Below, in pieces: positions 18,701 through 27,386 of a DNA stretch of 64,000 nucleotides. Source of the DNA: Streptomyces sp. cg36 (GTDB taxonomy: Bacteria; Actinomycetota; Actinomycetes; Streptomycetales; Streptomycetaceae). The notes under the pieces are model-generated. The model was given only the letters and a program-made list of their open reading frames with translations. It made no database searches and was not told where the DNA came from. The translations under genes and the position numbers were made by a program. The stretch is from assembly GCF_041080675.1 (NCBI RefSeq), contig NZ_CP163520.1:1-64000 (forward strand), read 5' to 3'. Each line of letters begins with the position of its first letter. The stretch's first letter is position 1.

Positions 18701-19657
18701 TCAGTCCCGCAGCTCCGGCAGGACCTTGGTGCGGTAGAAGTCGAAGAAACCCTGCTGGTCCTCGCCGATCTGCCCGACGTACACGGTGTCGAAGCCCGCC
18801 TCGACGAACGCGGAGACGGCCGCGATGTGCTGGTCGGGATCGTCGCCGCAGGGCAGGGCGTCCGCCACCCGCTCCTGGGTGACCAGTTCATTGGCCTGCT
18901 CGAAGTGCCGGGGCGTCGGCAGTATCTGGGCGAGTTCACCGGGCAGTTGCTCGTTGGCCCACAGGCGGTGCGCCGTGCGTTCCGCCTCCTGGCGGTCGGT
19001 TCCCCAGCACACCTTGAGCCCGCCGTACACGGGCTTCTGGCCGCCGCCCGCCCGCCGGAACCGCTGGACCAGGGAGGTGTCGGGCATCATCGTGATCAGC
19101 CCGTCCCCGGTGCGTGCGGCGAGCTGGGCGGCCTCGGGGCCGAAGGCCGACACGTCGATGGGCACCGGCTCGTCGGGCACGGTGTAGAGGCGGGCGTTCT
19201 CCACGGTGTAGTGCTTGCCGCGATGGCTGATCTGCTCGCCGGTGAAGAGCTTCCGGATGATCTGGAGGGCTTCCTCCAGCATCTCCAGCCGTACCGACGC
19301 CTCCGGCCAGCCGCTGCCCAGGATGTGCTCGTTGAGGGCCTCTCCGCTGCCGACGCCGAGCCGGAACCGGCCGCCCAGTTGCACCGCGCTGGTGGCGGCG
19401 GCCTGGGCGATCACTGCCGGGTGCGTACGCACCAGAGGGCAGGTGACGGCCGTTTCCACGGGCAGTGAGACGGCCTGCGACAGGGCGCCGACCACCGACC
19501 ACACGAAGGGGCTCTGCCCCTGCTCATCGTTCCACGGGTGGTAGTGGTCGGAGATCCACAGACAGTCGAAGCCCGCCTGCTCGGCCATCCTGGCCTGCTC
19601 GACGAGTTCCGCCGGGCCGTGTTCCTCGCACGACAGGAAGTATCCGAAGCCAGTCAT
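18701..19657 (-). CDS. LLM-class F420-dependent oxidoreductase
   Basis: A 318-residue protein; the ATG at 19657 has GGGAGG about 5 bases upstream. It follows the TIM-barrel luciferase-like layout: MTGFGYFLSCEEHGPAELVE, then GFDCLWISDHYHPWNDEQGQ (active-site His region), the FMN/F420-binding GRFRLGVGSGEALNEHILG, and a C-terminal VEAGFDTVYVGQIG. It resembles the F420-dependent glucose-6-phosphate dehydrogenase-related subfamily (TIGR03557 type). The hydride acceptor is probably cofactor F420; the substrate is not predictable. The gene converges with the HAD gene, with 34 bases between the stops. Confidence 0.88.
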   Translation of the reverse strand: MTGFGYFLSCEEHGPAELVEQARMAEQAGFDCLWISDHYHPWNDEQGQSPFVWSVVGALSQAVSLPVETAVTCPLVRTHPAVIAQAAATSAVQLGGRFRLGVGSGEALNEHILGSGWPEASVRLEMLEEALQIIRKLFTGEQISHRGKHYTVENARLYTVPDEPVPIDVSAFGPEAAQLAARTGDGLITMMPDTSLVQRFRRAGGGQKPVYGGLKVCWGTDRQEAERTAHRLWANEQLPGELAQILPTPRHFEQANELVTQERVADALPCGDDPDQHIAAVSAFVEAGFDTVYVGQIGEDQQGFFDFYRTKVLPELRD

Positions 19658-20150
19658 CGTGCCTCCCGGGAAGAGGATCCTGCAGGGTGCTTTGACGCAC
19701 TGCCGAGTACCCGGCAGGCGGGGGCCGTAACGGGGGGGGGGAAGGTCCGCGTGACCTCCACTTCTCGGCCACTTCTCGGCCTGGGGCGTCTCCGTCCGTG
19801 GAGAACCGGCGCGGGTTCCCGTGCGGGCTCCGCTCAGTCCTCGCCCCGGACGATGTTGCAGTTCGTAGTGGTCTCCGCGGCAGGCGGTGCATCGCTCTCC
19901 CGGACAGGGGAGACACAGGTGCGTATGCCCTTGCCATGGATGTCCCGGGCCTTCGTCCAGCCGGTCCTCGCCACGTGCAGGACATCGGACGCATTGCTTT
20001 CGGAGGTGCGCGCGATCACGGCGCTCAACTTCTCTCTGGCTATGGGATGGCCGACGCCGGACGCAAGCGAAGGGCACTGCGCCGGAGGGCGCTGGCATGG
20101 TGATGCTATGAGGAGCGGTTTCCCTTGGATTCCATCGTCAAACGTTTGCC
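19658..20150. other. Intergenic, no supported gene
   Basis: Contains a poly-G run near 19730-19741 and a tandem acttctcggcc repeat near 19760-19780. No gene is supported. Likely the promoter region of the LLM oxidoreductase plus decayed sequence. Confidence 0.35.
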
Positions 20151-20159
20151 TGCCAGAGA

Positions 20160-20640
20160 GGGGGAGGATGACCGACAGCAGTGGCAGAACCGCATCCTCG
20201 GCGGGCCCCCGAGTAGCTGGTTCACCGGTACGCACCCTCTCCCCCAAGCGGTCCGGGGCCGCGCCGATGGTGCGGCCCTCCTCGAAGAGCTCGACGGCCC
20301 GGTGGTTGATGGAGGAGGCACGGCACACGGCAGGGGTGTTGCTCGGATAGCCGGCCACTTCCCGTACCGCGCGGGTGACGGTACGGGTACGGGCCGCCCC
20401 GGGAGCGCGCCGCGAAGCCGAGGTCGAGCAGGCGCGCCGCGCAGGCCAGCTCCCGCGGGCGCCCAGGTCTTTGGTGATGCGCTCGCGCAGCGCGGGCAGT
20501 GCGGGGCCGCTTCCAGGACCTGCTCGGGCTTGGCGTCCTCGCGCTGCTGCCGGGACCGGGGGTGGCAGGGATACTGACGGCGTCCCGCGTCGTCAGTGCC
20601 GGTCGCCTGGATGTGCCGGTGTGGCGCGGGGCAGCTGTGG
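20160..20640 (-). pseudogene. Topoisomerase IB pseudogene
   Basis: Pieces in different minus-strand frames match the poxvirus-type topoisomerase IB of Streptomyces. In order: HRHIQATGTDDAGRRQY, then QREDAKPEQVLEA, ALRERITKDLGAR, ELACAARLLDLGF, and after a gap TRTVTRAVREVAGYPSNTPA, VCRASSINHRAVELFEEGRT. The whole catalytic middle and part of the active-site Tyr region are deleted or altered, with several frameshifts. It lies directly downstream of the CDGSH gene, so it may once have belonged to the same group of genes. Confidence 0.7.
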
Positions 20641-20648
20641 GGTGGGAC

Positions 20649-20852
20649 TCAGCCCCGGCTCCGGCTCCGGTGGCTCGTGTCGCACCACGGGTACCGGCGG
20701 CTGCGCCGGCAGGTGCACAGGGCGACAAGGCAGCGGTCGGAGAACGCCGTGGTGCCGTCTTCGAGGACGACGTCGACAGGGCCCTCGACGAGAAGGGGGC
20801 CGTCGCGGCGCAGTTGAACGCGCCTGGCTCGGTCAGACCGGTCGTTCGGCAC
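20649..20852 (-). CDS. CDGSH iron-sulfur domain protein
   Basis: A 67-residue protein. Residues 46-61 read CTCRRSRRYPWCDTSH, giving the 3Cys-1His ligand set of CDGSH (mitoNEET-like) [2Fe-2S] proteins: Cys46, Cys48, Cys57 and His61. The domain is single and there is no membrane anchor, so it is a small cytoplasmic redox or Fe-S transfer protein. The start overlaps the end of the methyltransferase gene by 20 bases, which implies translational coupling. The group continues upstream with a haem-oxygenase-fold gene. Confidence 0.85.
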   Translation of the reverse strand: MPNDRSDRARRVQLRRDGPLLVEGPVDVVLEDGTTAFSDRCLVALCTCRRSRRYPWCDTSHRSRSRG

Positions 20853-21486
20853 GGATCACCACCAGCTCCTCCATCGTTTGGTCGGCCGTGATCAGGCCCT
20901 GCCCCGCCAGCGAGGCGCGCCGCGAGCGCAGGACCGGCCCGAAGGGGACGTACCGGCGCGCCACGACCGCCGCCTTGAGACCTTCGCGCCGCAGTTGGGC
21001 GAGGGTGGAATCGGAGTCGCTGAGACCGGAGTGGACCAGCAGGAGCACACCGCCGGGCCGCAGCCGCCAGGGTGCCTGGCGGCAGATGCGGCGCAGCAGC
21101 AGCCGACCGTCGCGCCCGGCGTCCCAGGCCCGGGCGGCGCCCCGCCTGGGGGCCACGGGCGAACTCACCGGGACATAGGGCGGGTTGCTCAGGATCAGGT
21201 CGTAGGTGCGTCCGCCCGTCGGGGCGAGCAGGTTGCCGCGCAGGACATGGACGGGCAGCCCGGCGAGCCGGGCGTTGAGGCGCGTGCAGAGGACCGCCCG
21301 CCAGGAGACGTCGACCGCGGTGACCCGGGCGCCCCGGCGCGCCGCCGCGAAGGCGAGTGCGCCGGTGCCGGTGCCGAGGTCGAGGACGGTGGCGCCCCGG
21401 GGCACCGGTTCGTCACGGAGCGCCTCGGCCAGCAGGGCGGTGTCCGCCTGTGGGCCGTACACGCCGGGAAGGGTGAAGGGAGTCAC
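20833..21486 (-). CDS. HemK2/MTQ2-type protein methyltransferase
   Basis: A 217-residue class I methyltransferase. The SAM-binding motif VLDLGTGTGALAFAAARRG lies near residue 35-53, acidic loop AVDVS near 58-62, and the catalytic NPPYVPVS near 99. The NPPY motif marks enzymes that methylate a planar nitrogen, typically a glutamine of release factors (HemK/PrmC, MTQ2). It lacks the long N-terminal helical domain of PrmC and so resembles the HemK2 branch. The GTG/ATG region at 21486 is preceded by the haem-oxygenase-fold gene, about 50 bases away. It overlaps the CDGSH gene. Confidence 0.85.
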   Translation of the reverse strand: MTPFTLPGVYGPQADTALLAEALRDEPVPRGATVLDLGTGTGALAFAAARRGARVTAVDVSWRAVLCTRLNARLAGLPVHVLRGNLLAPTGGRTYDLILSNPPYVPVSSPVAPRRGAARAWDAGRDGRLLLRRICRQAPWRLRPGGVLLLVHSGLSDSDSTLAQLRREGLKAAVVARRYVPFGPVLRSRRASLAGQGLITADQTMEELVVIRAERPV

Positions 21487-21534
21487 CCCGCGCGAGTGCC
21501 CCGCAATAGGGGATAGACCCTTTCAAATCCATGT

Positions 21535-22548
21535 TTATTGTCTGATGGGATGCGGTTCTGGGAGCGGAGACCTCAGTGAGGTGTCCCCGGCGCGCCAGCA
21601 GGCGAGCAGATGCTCGCCGAGCCGGTCCTCCAGGAACGCGGTGGCGTCGACGCCGAACACCACGTCCGACGCCAGCTCCGGCTCCACCTCCAGCAGGCCG
21701 CCGACCACTTCGTGCCGTACGACCTGCTCATGGACGGCGTCGGCCTCCACGTGCTCGGTGTAGAAGAACTCCGCCGCCGGGCCGGCGCCCGCCCGTCGCA
21801 TCGCGGACGCCAGGCGGCGGGACCCCGGTGAGGAGGTCACCTCCACGGTGGCGAAGTGCCCCACCAGCGCGCCGCGCAGCGCCCGGCGCAGCCCGAACAG
21901 CGACATCAGGTTCACGACGGCCAGCATGGGCGCGCAACCGGCGTCCAGATAGCGGCCGTAGGCCGGGTCCAGCCCGAGGTCGCGCATCAGGTCGGCGAAG
22001 AGACGGGCGTGCACCCGCTCGGGCCTGCCGCCACCGTACTCGTCGAACTCCACCGCGGCCATGCCCGCCTTGGCCCGCCCCCACAGCCGGGGCAGTACCC
22101 AGGCGTGCGGATCGGCTTCCTTGAGGTGGTACAGCGACCGCTGCGCCGCGTACTCGCGCAGCTGCCACAGCATGCCCTCGCGCTGGAGGAAGTGCGACAC
22201 CCCGGTGCCGTGGACCGGCTCCACCAGCAGCTCGTCGAAGGCTTCCGCCACGTCGTGCTCGCGTGTCGCGTCCCGGCGAAGCGCGGCCAGGAACCGGTCT
22301 TCAAGACCCCGGCGCACCCCGAGGAGCGCCGGATCCCACTCATACGCGTCGTCGACGCCCGCGAAACCGCGGTAGTGCAACTCGTAGCAGACGTACAGGG
22401 CGAGCTGCAGATCGTCGCCGTACGGCTCCGCACCGGCGGTGGCCTCGCCGTCAGGGAGACCGCGACCGTCACGCAGATGACCGATCAGCCTCGCGGAGAG
22501 CTCGCCGCGGGGCTCCGGCAGGGCAGGGCCTCGTTCTTGGGTGACCAT
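21535..22548 (-). CDS. Iron-containing redox enzyme, haem-oxygenase-like fold
   Basis: A 337-residue, mainly helical protein resembling the iron-containing redox enzyme family (Pfam Haem_oxygenas_2). Suggestive features are the ALYVCYELHYRGFAG block with Glu and His near residues 55-60, a middle EYAAQRSLYHLKEADPHAW, and EFFYTEHVEADAVHE, which supplies further Glu/His ligands near residues 265-280. Family members use a di-iron or mono-iron centre in oxidative reactions. It is the first gene of a set with the HemK2-type methyltransferase and CDGSH protein, a grouping I recall from other Streptomyces. The substrate is unknown. Confidence 0.8.
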   Translation of the reverse strand: MVTQERGPALPEPRGELSARLIGHLRDGRGLPDGEATAGAEPYGDDLQLALYVCYELHYRGFAGVDDAYEWDPALLGVRRGLEDRFLAALRRDATREHDVAEAFDELLVEPVHGTGVSHFLQREGMLWQLREYAAQRSLYHLKEADPHAWVLPRLWGRAKAGMAAVEFDEYGGGRPERVHARLFADLMRDLGLDPAYGRYLDAGCAPMLAVVNLMSLFGLRRALRGALVGHFATVEVTSSPGSRRLASAMRRAGAGPAAEFFYTEHVEADAVHEQVVRHEVVGGLLEVEPELASDVVFGVDATAFLEDRLGEHLLACWRAGDTSLRSPLPEPHPIRQ

Positions 22549-22724
22549 GCCTACGACTACCCGGTACGGGGCGGACGCAACGGCCGGCCCTGTCCGATCA
22601 GCCCGAGGACATGGCCGGCAGCCAGGTCACCGACCGTCGGTTTCGGCAGGGCTCGGGCGCCCCCGAGCGTGCCGGTCCACGACGAGAGGAGGCGCCAGCC
22701 GGACCAGGGGCTCGGCGGGCGGGC

Positions 22725-25010
22725 TCAGCCGGCGGCGGGGAAGCGTTCCCAGACCCGGTGTCCGCACAGCAGCGTGGTCACCTCCGCCACCACCTCGCCC
22801 GGGTCGTCGCCGAGGACGAGGCCGGGCGCGGTGTCCGTCAGGCCGAGGGCCTCGAAGAGCCGGTCGGCGCCGTCCCAGCCGCCGAGGGGTTTGCCGTGCC
22901 GGTACGCCTCCAGGAGCAGGGCCCGCACCCGGGGATCGACGGAGCCGGGCCCGGCCAGCCCCGCCTTTGCGTCACGGGCGCCATGTGCGTCCGCGCCCGG
23001 CGCCGGCACTCCCGCGCACACCAGCGCGTCGAACTCCACGGACCGCGCCCCGGCGAACGTCCGCTGAACGGTGACCGTGGCCTTCCCGTCGCCCAGGACA
23101 CCGGCGACCGGAGCGACGACGAGAGGCACCATGTCCGCGTCCAGAACGGCCTGGCGCACCCGCGCCACGCCCGCCAGATCGCCGTCGAGGTCGGTGACGA
23201 TGCCCACGGTGCGGCCCTCCACCGGCCAGGAGCCGCCCATCTGGGAGAGCGCGGGGCTGGGAGCGGGCTGGGCGAGGGGCCGCGTGGCGGACGGCGCGGG
23301 CAGACCGAGCCCGGCGGCGACCTCCGCGCACAGTTCGGTGTCCACGTCGGCGAGGACGGTCAGCATCCGCTCGCGCACGGGCTGCTCGTAACAGCGGGAG
23401 AGCTCGAAGGTGTAGGCCGCGATGATGTGTTCGCGTTCGATCGCACTCATGCTGAGCCAGAACAGCCGGGCCTGGCTGAAGTGGTCGGCGAAGGAGGCGG
23501 GCGCCTCCCGGACCTTGCGCGCGGCCGGCAGGTCGCGGGGCACCTCGACGAACGCGCCGGTGTCGGCGCCCGCGAAGAACGGGCAGCCGCCGTCCAGGCT
23601 GTTGGGGTGGTACGGGGCGACGCCCCGGTGCACCGCGCTCTGGTGCATCCCGTCCCGGAGCATGTCGTTGACGGGCGCGTGGGAGCGGTTGATGGGCAGC
23701 TGGGGGAAGTTGGGGCCGCCGAGGCGGGTGATCTGGGTGTCGAGATAGGAGAACATCCGCCCGGCCAGCAGCGGGTCGTCGGTGATGTCGATGCCCGGCA
23801 CGAGATGGCCGACGTGGAAGGCGACCTGCTCGGTCTCGGCGAAGAAGTTGGAAGGGTTGGCGTTGAGCGTGAGCAGGCCGATCGGCTGGACGGGGGCCAG
23901 TTCCTCCGGGACCAGCTTGGTGGGATCGAGCAGGTCGATCCCCTCGTACAGCTGCTCCTCGGTGTCGGGGAAGGTCTGCACGCCCAGCTCCCACTGGGGG
24001 AAGGCGCCCGCCTCGATGGCGTCCGCCAGGTCGCGGCGGTGGAAGTCCGGATCGATCCCGTTGAGCAGCTGCGCCTCCTCCCAGACCAGGGAGTGCACAC
24101 CGAGCTTGGGCTTCCAGTGGAACTTCACCAATGTCGTGGCGCCCTCGGCGTTGACCAGCCGGAAGGTGTGGACGCCGAAGCCCTCCATCATGCGGTAGGA
24201 GCGCGGAATGCCTCGGTCGGACATGTTCCACAGTGTGTGGTGGGTTGCCTCGGTGTGCAGGGAGACGAAGTCCCAGAAGGTGTCGTGGGCGCTCTGCGCC
24301 TGCGGGATCTCCCGGTCCGGGTGCGGTTTGCCCGCGTGGATGATGTCGGGGAACTTGACGGCGTCCTGGATGAAGAAGACCGGCATGTTGTTGCCGACCA
24401 GGTCGAAGACGCCCTCGTCGGTGTAGAACTTGGTGGCGAAGCCGCGGGTGTCGCGCACGGTGTCGGCGGACCCGCGCGAGCCGAGGACCGTGGAGAACCG
24501 TACGAAGACCGGGGTCTCCACACCCGGCGCGAGGAAGGCGGCCTTGGTCACCCCGGTGGCGCCCCCGTACGCCTGGAAGACGCCGTGTGCGGCGGCGCCG
24601 CGGGCGTGGACCACCCGCTCGGGGATCCGCTCGTGGTCGAAGTGCATGACCTTCTCGCGCAGATGGTGGTCCTGCAGCAGCACCGGCCCGCGCGGACCGG
24701 CCTTCAGCGAGTGGTCCGTGTCGTACAGGCGGGTGCCCTGCGCGTTGGTCAGATACGCGCCGCTCTGCGCGGCCCGGGTGGGTTCCGCGCCGGTGGGCTG
24801 GCCCGTCGCGCTGACCGCTTCGGGGCCCGTCTGGTCCGCCTTGGGCGGCAGCGGCCCGGTGGGGCCGGTCCGCTCGGGCACCTCGGGGGAGACGGGTCCG
24901 GGCTTGCCCGGCACACCGTCCTGCGGTCCCGCGCCCTCCCGCCTGCCGTCCCGCGGGAGGTCGGCGCTCTGGTGCGCGGCAGCTTGGAGGGGACGCTGCT
25001 TGTCGGTCAT
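22725..25010 (-). CDS. katE: Large-subunit catalase (HPII/KatE type)
   Basis: A 761-residue catalase. I chose the ATG at 25010 because GGGAGAA lies just upstream. After a Pro/Gly-rich N-terminal extension of about 75 residues comes the catalase core. The distal His lies in RVVHARGAAAHGVFQAYGG, the catalytic Asn in GNNMPVFFIQDAVKFPD, and the haem-ligand Tyr in GRMFSYLDTQITRLG. The C-terminal about 150 residues (TVGIVTDLDGDLAG onward) form the DJ-1/PfpI-like domain found only in large-subunit catalases. It decomposes H2O2 in the cytoplasm. It lies 71 bases downstream of the YbdK-type ligase on the same strand, so both may be co-transcribed under oxidative or stationary-phase stress. Confidence 0.95.
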   Translation of the reverse strand: MTDKQRPLQAAAHQSADLPRDGRREGAGPQDGVPGKPGPVSPEVPERTGPTGPLPPKADQTGPEAVSATGQPTGAEPTRAAQSGAYLTNAQGTRLYDTDHSLKAGPRGPVLLQDHHLREKVMHFDHERIPERVVHARGAAAHGVFQAYGGATGVTKAAFLAPGVETPVFVRFSTVLGSRGSADTVRDTRGFATKFYTDEGVFDLVGNNMPVFFIQDAVKFPDIIHAGKPHPDREIPQAQSAHDTFWDFVSLHTEATHHTLWNMSDRGIPRSYRMMEGFGVHTFRLVNAEGATTLVKFHWKPKLGVHSLVWEEAQLLNGIDPDFHRRDLADAIEAGAFPQWELGVQTFPDTEEQLYEGIDLLDPTKLVPEELAPVQPIGLLTLNANPSNFFAETEQVAFHVGHLVPGIDITDDPLLAGRMFSYLDTQITRLGGPNFPQLPINRSHAPVNDMLRDGMHQSAVHRGVAPYHPNSLDGGCPFFAGADTGAFVEVPRDLPAARKVREAPASFADHFSQARLFWLSMSAIEREHIIAAYTFELSRCYEQPVRERMLTVLADVDTELCAEVAAGLGLPAPSATRPLAQPAPSPALSQMGGSWPVEGRTVGIVTDLDGDLAGVARVRQAVLDADMVPLVVAPVAGVLGDGKATVTVQRTFAGARSVEFDALVCAGVPAPGADAHGARDAKAGLAGPGSVDPRVRALLLEAYRHGKPLGGWDGADRLFEALGLTDTAPGLVLGDDPGEVVAEVTTLLCGHRVWERFPAAG

Positions 25011-25081
25011 TGCTTCTCCCTGCTTCGATGCTCGATCGGGCATGCCGGTGAAGGGGCGGGCCCCGGGGGGTGGGCTCCTGG

Positions 25082-26260
25082 TCATACGGTTCGCTCCGCC
25101 CGGTCGTGGGTGTCGTCACCCGGTAGGGGTGTCTTCGCCTGGCCGCTGGTGTTCTCGCCATCGGTGGTCAGCTCCGCGCACGGCGTCACCATGCGGGCCG
25201 GGCCGCCCTCGTCGCGCAGCAGACGGCGCCGGGTGGAGGCCCCGTTCGCGTGCCGCTCCAGGGAGGCGATGCCCTCCCGGACCGGATCGTCGGCGCCGTG
25301 ATCGACGCGTGCTTCGCGTACGTGCCGGTGGAGGGCGCCCACCGCCTGCCGGGGAGAGGTCTCCCGCATGGTCCGGGGATGCGGCGGCGGGCCGTCCAGG
25401 CCAGAGCGGCCGGCGCGCCAGGAGGCGGGCCGCAGCAGACTGGTGCCGACCCGGTCCGGTGGCCGGCCGTCGCGCCAGGCACGTGCGGCCGTCTCGACGA
25501 GGCCAGGGGTGAGTGCGGCCGGCAGGACCGGCGCGGTGGAGTCCGGGCAGGGGTCGGTGACCCTGATCTCGACCGTGGGGTGGACGGCCGCCGGCCGGGC
25601 ATCGAAGTAGATCATGCCCCGGTCGCGCAGCACGCCGGGGCCGACCATCGCCGCGACCTGCTCGTGGCAGTGGTCGGCCGAGCCGAACACGTCCACGGGC
25701 CCGGCGCAGGGCCACCCGTTCCACACCCGGCTGCGGTAGCTCGCGTATCCGCGGTTCTCGCCCTGCCAGTAGGGCGAGTTGGCGCTGATGGCGGTGGGCA
25801 CGGACAGCCAGGGGCGGATCCGGCCCAGGAACGCCACGGCCTCCTCGTCCGACTCCACGGCCACATGGACGTGGCAGCCGCGGGTGAGCTGCTCCTGCGC
25901 GGTCAGCCCGAACTGTTCGCCCATCCACGCATACCGTCGGCCGGCGTTCAGCAGCGGCCGTACGGGCAGGGGCGCGGCCGCGATGGCCGCCACCATGGCA
26001 CCGGCGGTCTCCGCGTGCCGGGCGGCCTCACGGCACCAGTGCCTGATCGCCTCCTGGAGCTCGCCCGTCCGGGTCACCGGCCGGGTTGCGCACTCCAGTT
26101 TCTCCCTCTGGAGTTCCTTCTCCATCCGATGGCCGCGCTCGTGCCTGCCGGGCTGCCAGTCGTGGCGGTCGGCCGCGGCAAGGACCGCCCCGGCTACCGC
26201 CCGCGGCAGGCCGCTGCGGGCATCGACCAGCAGCTCCTCCTCCATGCCGAAGCTCCGCAT
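25082..26260 (-). CDS. YbdK-type carboxylate-amine ligase (GCS2 family)
   Basis: A 392-residue protein; the ATG at 26260 has GGAGGCGGT directly upstream. It opens with MRSFGMEEELLVDARSG, the typical start of glutamate-cysteine-ligase-like family 2 enzymes. Further family blocks are ATP/metal-binding EKELQREKLECATRPV, GCHVHVAVESDEEAVAF, ANSPYWQGENRGYASYRSRV and YFDARPAAVHPTVEIRVTD. The family ligates amino acids or other carboxylates to amines using ATP. Weak gamma-glutamylcysteine synthase activity has been reported for YbdK, but actinobacteria use mycothiol, so the true substrate is uncertain. It precedes katE. Confidence 0.85.
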   Translation of the reverse strand: MRSFGMEEELLVDARSGLPRAVAGAVLAAADRHDWQPGRHERGHRMEKELQREKLECATRPVTRTGELQEAIRHWCREAARHAETAGAMVAAIAAAPLPVRPLLNAGRRYAWMGEQFGLTAQEQLTRGCHVHVAVESDEEAVAFLGRIRPWLSVPTAISANSPYWQGENRGYASYRSRVWNGWPCAGPVDVFGSADHCHEQVAAMVGPGVLRDRGMIYFDARPAAVHPTVEIRVTDPCPDSTAPVLPAALTPGLVETAARAWRDGRPPDRVGTSLLRPASWRAGRSGLDGPPPHPRTMRETSPRQAVGALHRHVREARVDHGADDPVREGIASLERHANGASTRRRLLRDEGGPARMVTPCAELTTDGENTSGQAKTPLPGDDTHDRAERTV

Positions 26261-26559
26261 ACCGCCTCCGTCCGCCGGCCCGTGGGTCCCCCGGGTGCCC
26301 GTCCCCGGGGTGATCCATGTCGGCGGCCACCATGTTTCGGCGGACCGGCGGGAGCGGGCGCGCCGAATGGCTACGCCCCGAGATCCCGCGCCCACGGTCG
26401 GCCTGGCGGGCAAGTGCCGGGAGATGCCTGACTGAACAGCAACAACTTATTCGGAGCATATGGGGCGAGGGGCGGGTAGCCGGACAGCACGACCATCACC
26501 GATTCGCCCCCGCCGCACGCTGTCGCTCTGGTGCGCCCCCTCTCGCCCCCCCGCCCAGT
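26261..26559. other. Intergenic upstream of YbdK/katE
   Basis: About 300 bases before the flavodoxin remnant; the YbdK-katE promoter probably lies here. No gene is supported. Confidence 0.35.
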
Positions 26560-26945
26560 CCAGCTCACAGCCGCTCGCCGCACAGTCAAGGGCCGCCCCC
26601 GCGGAGCACGACATCACCGGCAACACCAGTCTGACCGCCAACCACGACGTGAAGCCCGGCGTGCAGACGGACCCGGGGGACGGCGACGCCCGGCCCAGGA
26701 TCCGGGCCGAGGTGCTCGGGGCGGACATCCTGGTGCGCGCCACCCCGATCTGGCTCGGCCATCCCTCCAGCCTCGCGCAGCGGATCCTGGAGCGCCTGGA
26801 CGCGCAGCCTTCCGAGACCGGCGGCGAGCGGACGATCAACGCGTTGAAGAACTCCCGGGCGGTGGCCACGAGGTTCGACAAGTGGGCCTGCAACTTTCAC
26901 GGCACCGTGACCGTCGCGGCAGTCCACCGGTGGCTTGCCTCTTCA
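26560..26945 (+). pseudogene. Flavodoxin/FMN-reductase fragment fused to transposase tail
   Basis: One open frame holds two unrelated remnants. DARPRIRAEVLGADILVRAT then PIWLGHPSSLAQRILERLDA matches the flavodoxin-fold NADPH-dependent FMN reductase family, where the motif is usually ATPIWLG. About 10 codons later the frame reads ERTINALKNSRAVATRFDKW then FHGTVTVAAVHRWL, the C-terminus of IS5-type transposases (VERTINRLKNARAVATRYDK). I infer an insertion followed by deletion, leaving an in-frame chimera. A working protein is unlikely. Confidence 0.65.
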
Positions 26946-26975
26946 ACGCGCCCAAGAGCCGGTGCGCACCCGGCG

Positions 26976-27386
26976 TCACCGGACGAGTCCGATGGCCTCG
27001 ATCTCGATCATCCAGGCAGGATCGGCCAGTGAGGAGACCTCGACGAACGACTCCGCGAGGTGCGGCTTGTCCGGGAAGTGTTCCGTGCGCAACTTGGCAT
27101 AGATGTCCTGCTGCCTGACGTCCGTGACGAACACGGTCGCTTTGACTACGTCGGCGAGGCTAGAGCCTGCGTTGGTGAGGACCGTCGAAAGATTCGAGAG
27201 CGCCTGACGGGCTTGCGTCTCGAAGTCCCCGGCGCCGACCGTGGCGCCCTGGGCATCGATGGGAGCCTGCCCCGAGGTGAAGACCAGGTTTCCGACCCGG
27301 ACGCCGAGCGAGATACCGGCCGACTCGTACCAGTCGGGTTCCGCGGAGACGCGGACGCGCTCGGCGGCAGGCTGTGTAACGGACAT
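26976..27386 (-). CDS. RidA-like protein lacking the catalytic Arg
   Basis: A 136-residue YjgF/YER057c/UK114 family protein; the start at 27386 follows GAGGGAG. The family pattern is clear: GNLVFTSGQAPIDAQG near residues 32-47, QALSNLSTVLTNAGSSLADV near 61-80, and VEVSSL...MIEIEAIGLV at the end. In enamine/imine deaminases of the RidA branch an Arg stands in P-x-R-S-x-VEV. Here the corresponding stretch is HLAESFVEV, with Glu at residue 112. Other Rid subfamilies that lack the Arg have no such deaminase activity, so a different role is likely. Confidence 0.85.
   Translation of the reverse strand: MSVTQPAAERVRVSAEPDWYESAGISLGVRVGNLVFTSGQAPIDAQGATVGAGDFETQARQALSNLSTVLTNAGSSLADVVKATVFVTDVRQQDIYAKLRTEHFPDKPHLAESFVEVSSLADPAWMIEIEAIGLVR

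Noticed and set aside
22611..25301. An 896-residue open frame on the plus strand
   Set aside because: It is antisense to the well-supported catalase gene and has no recognisable domain.
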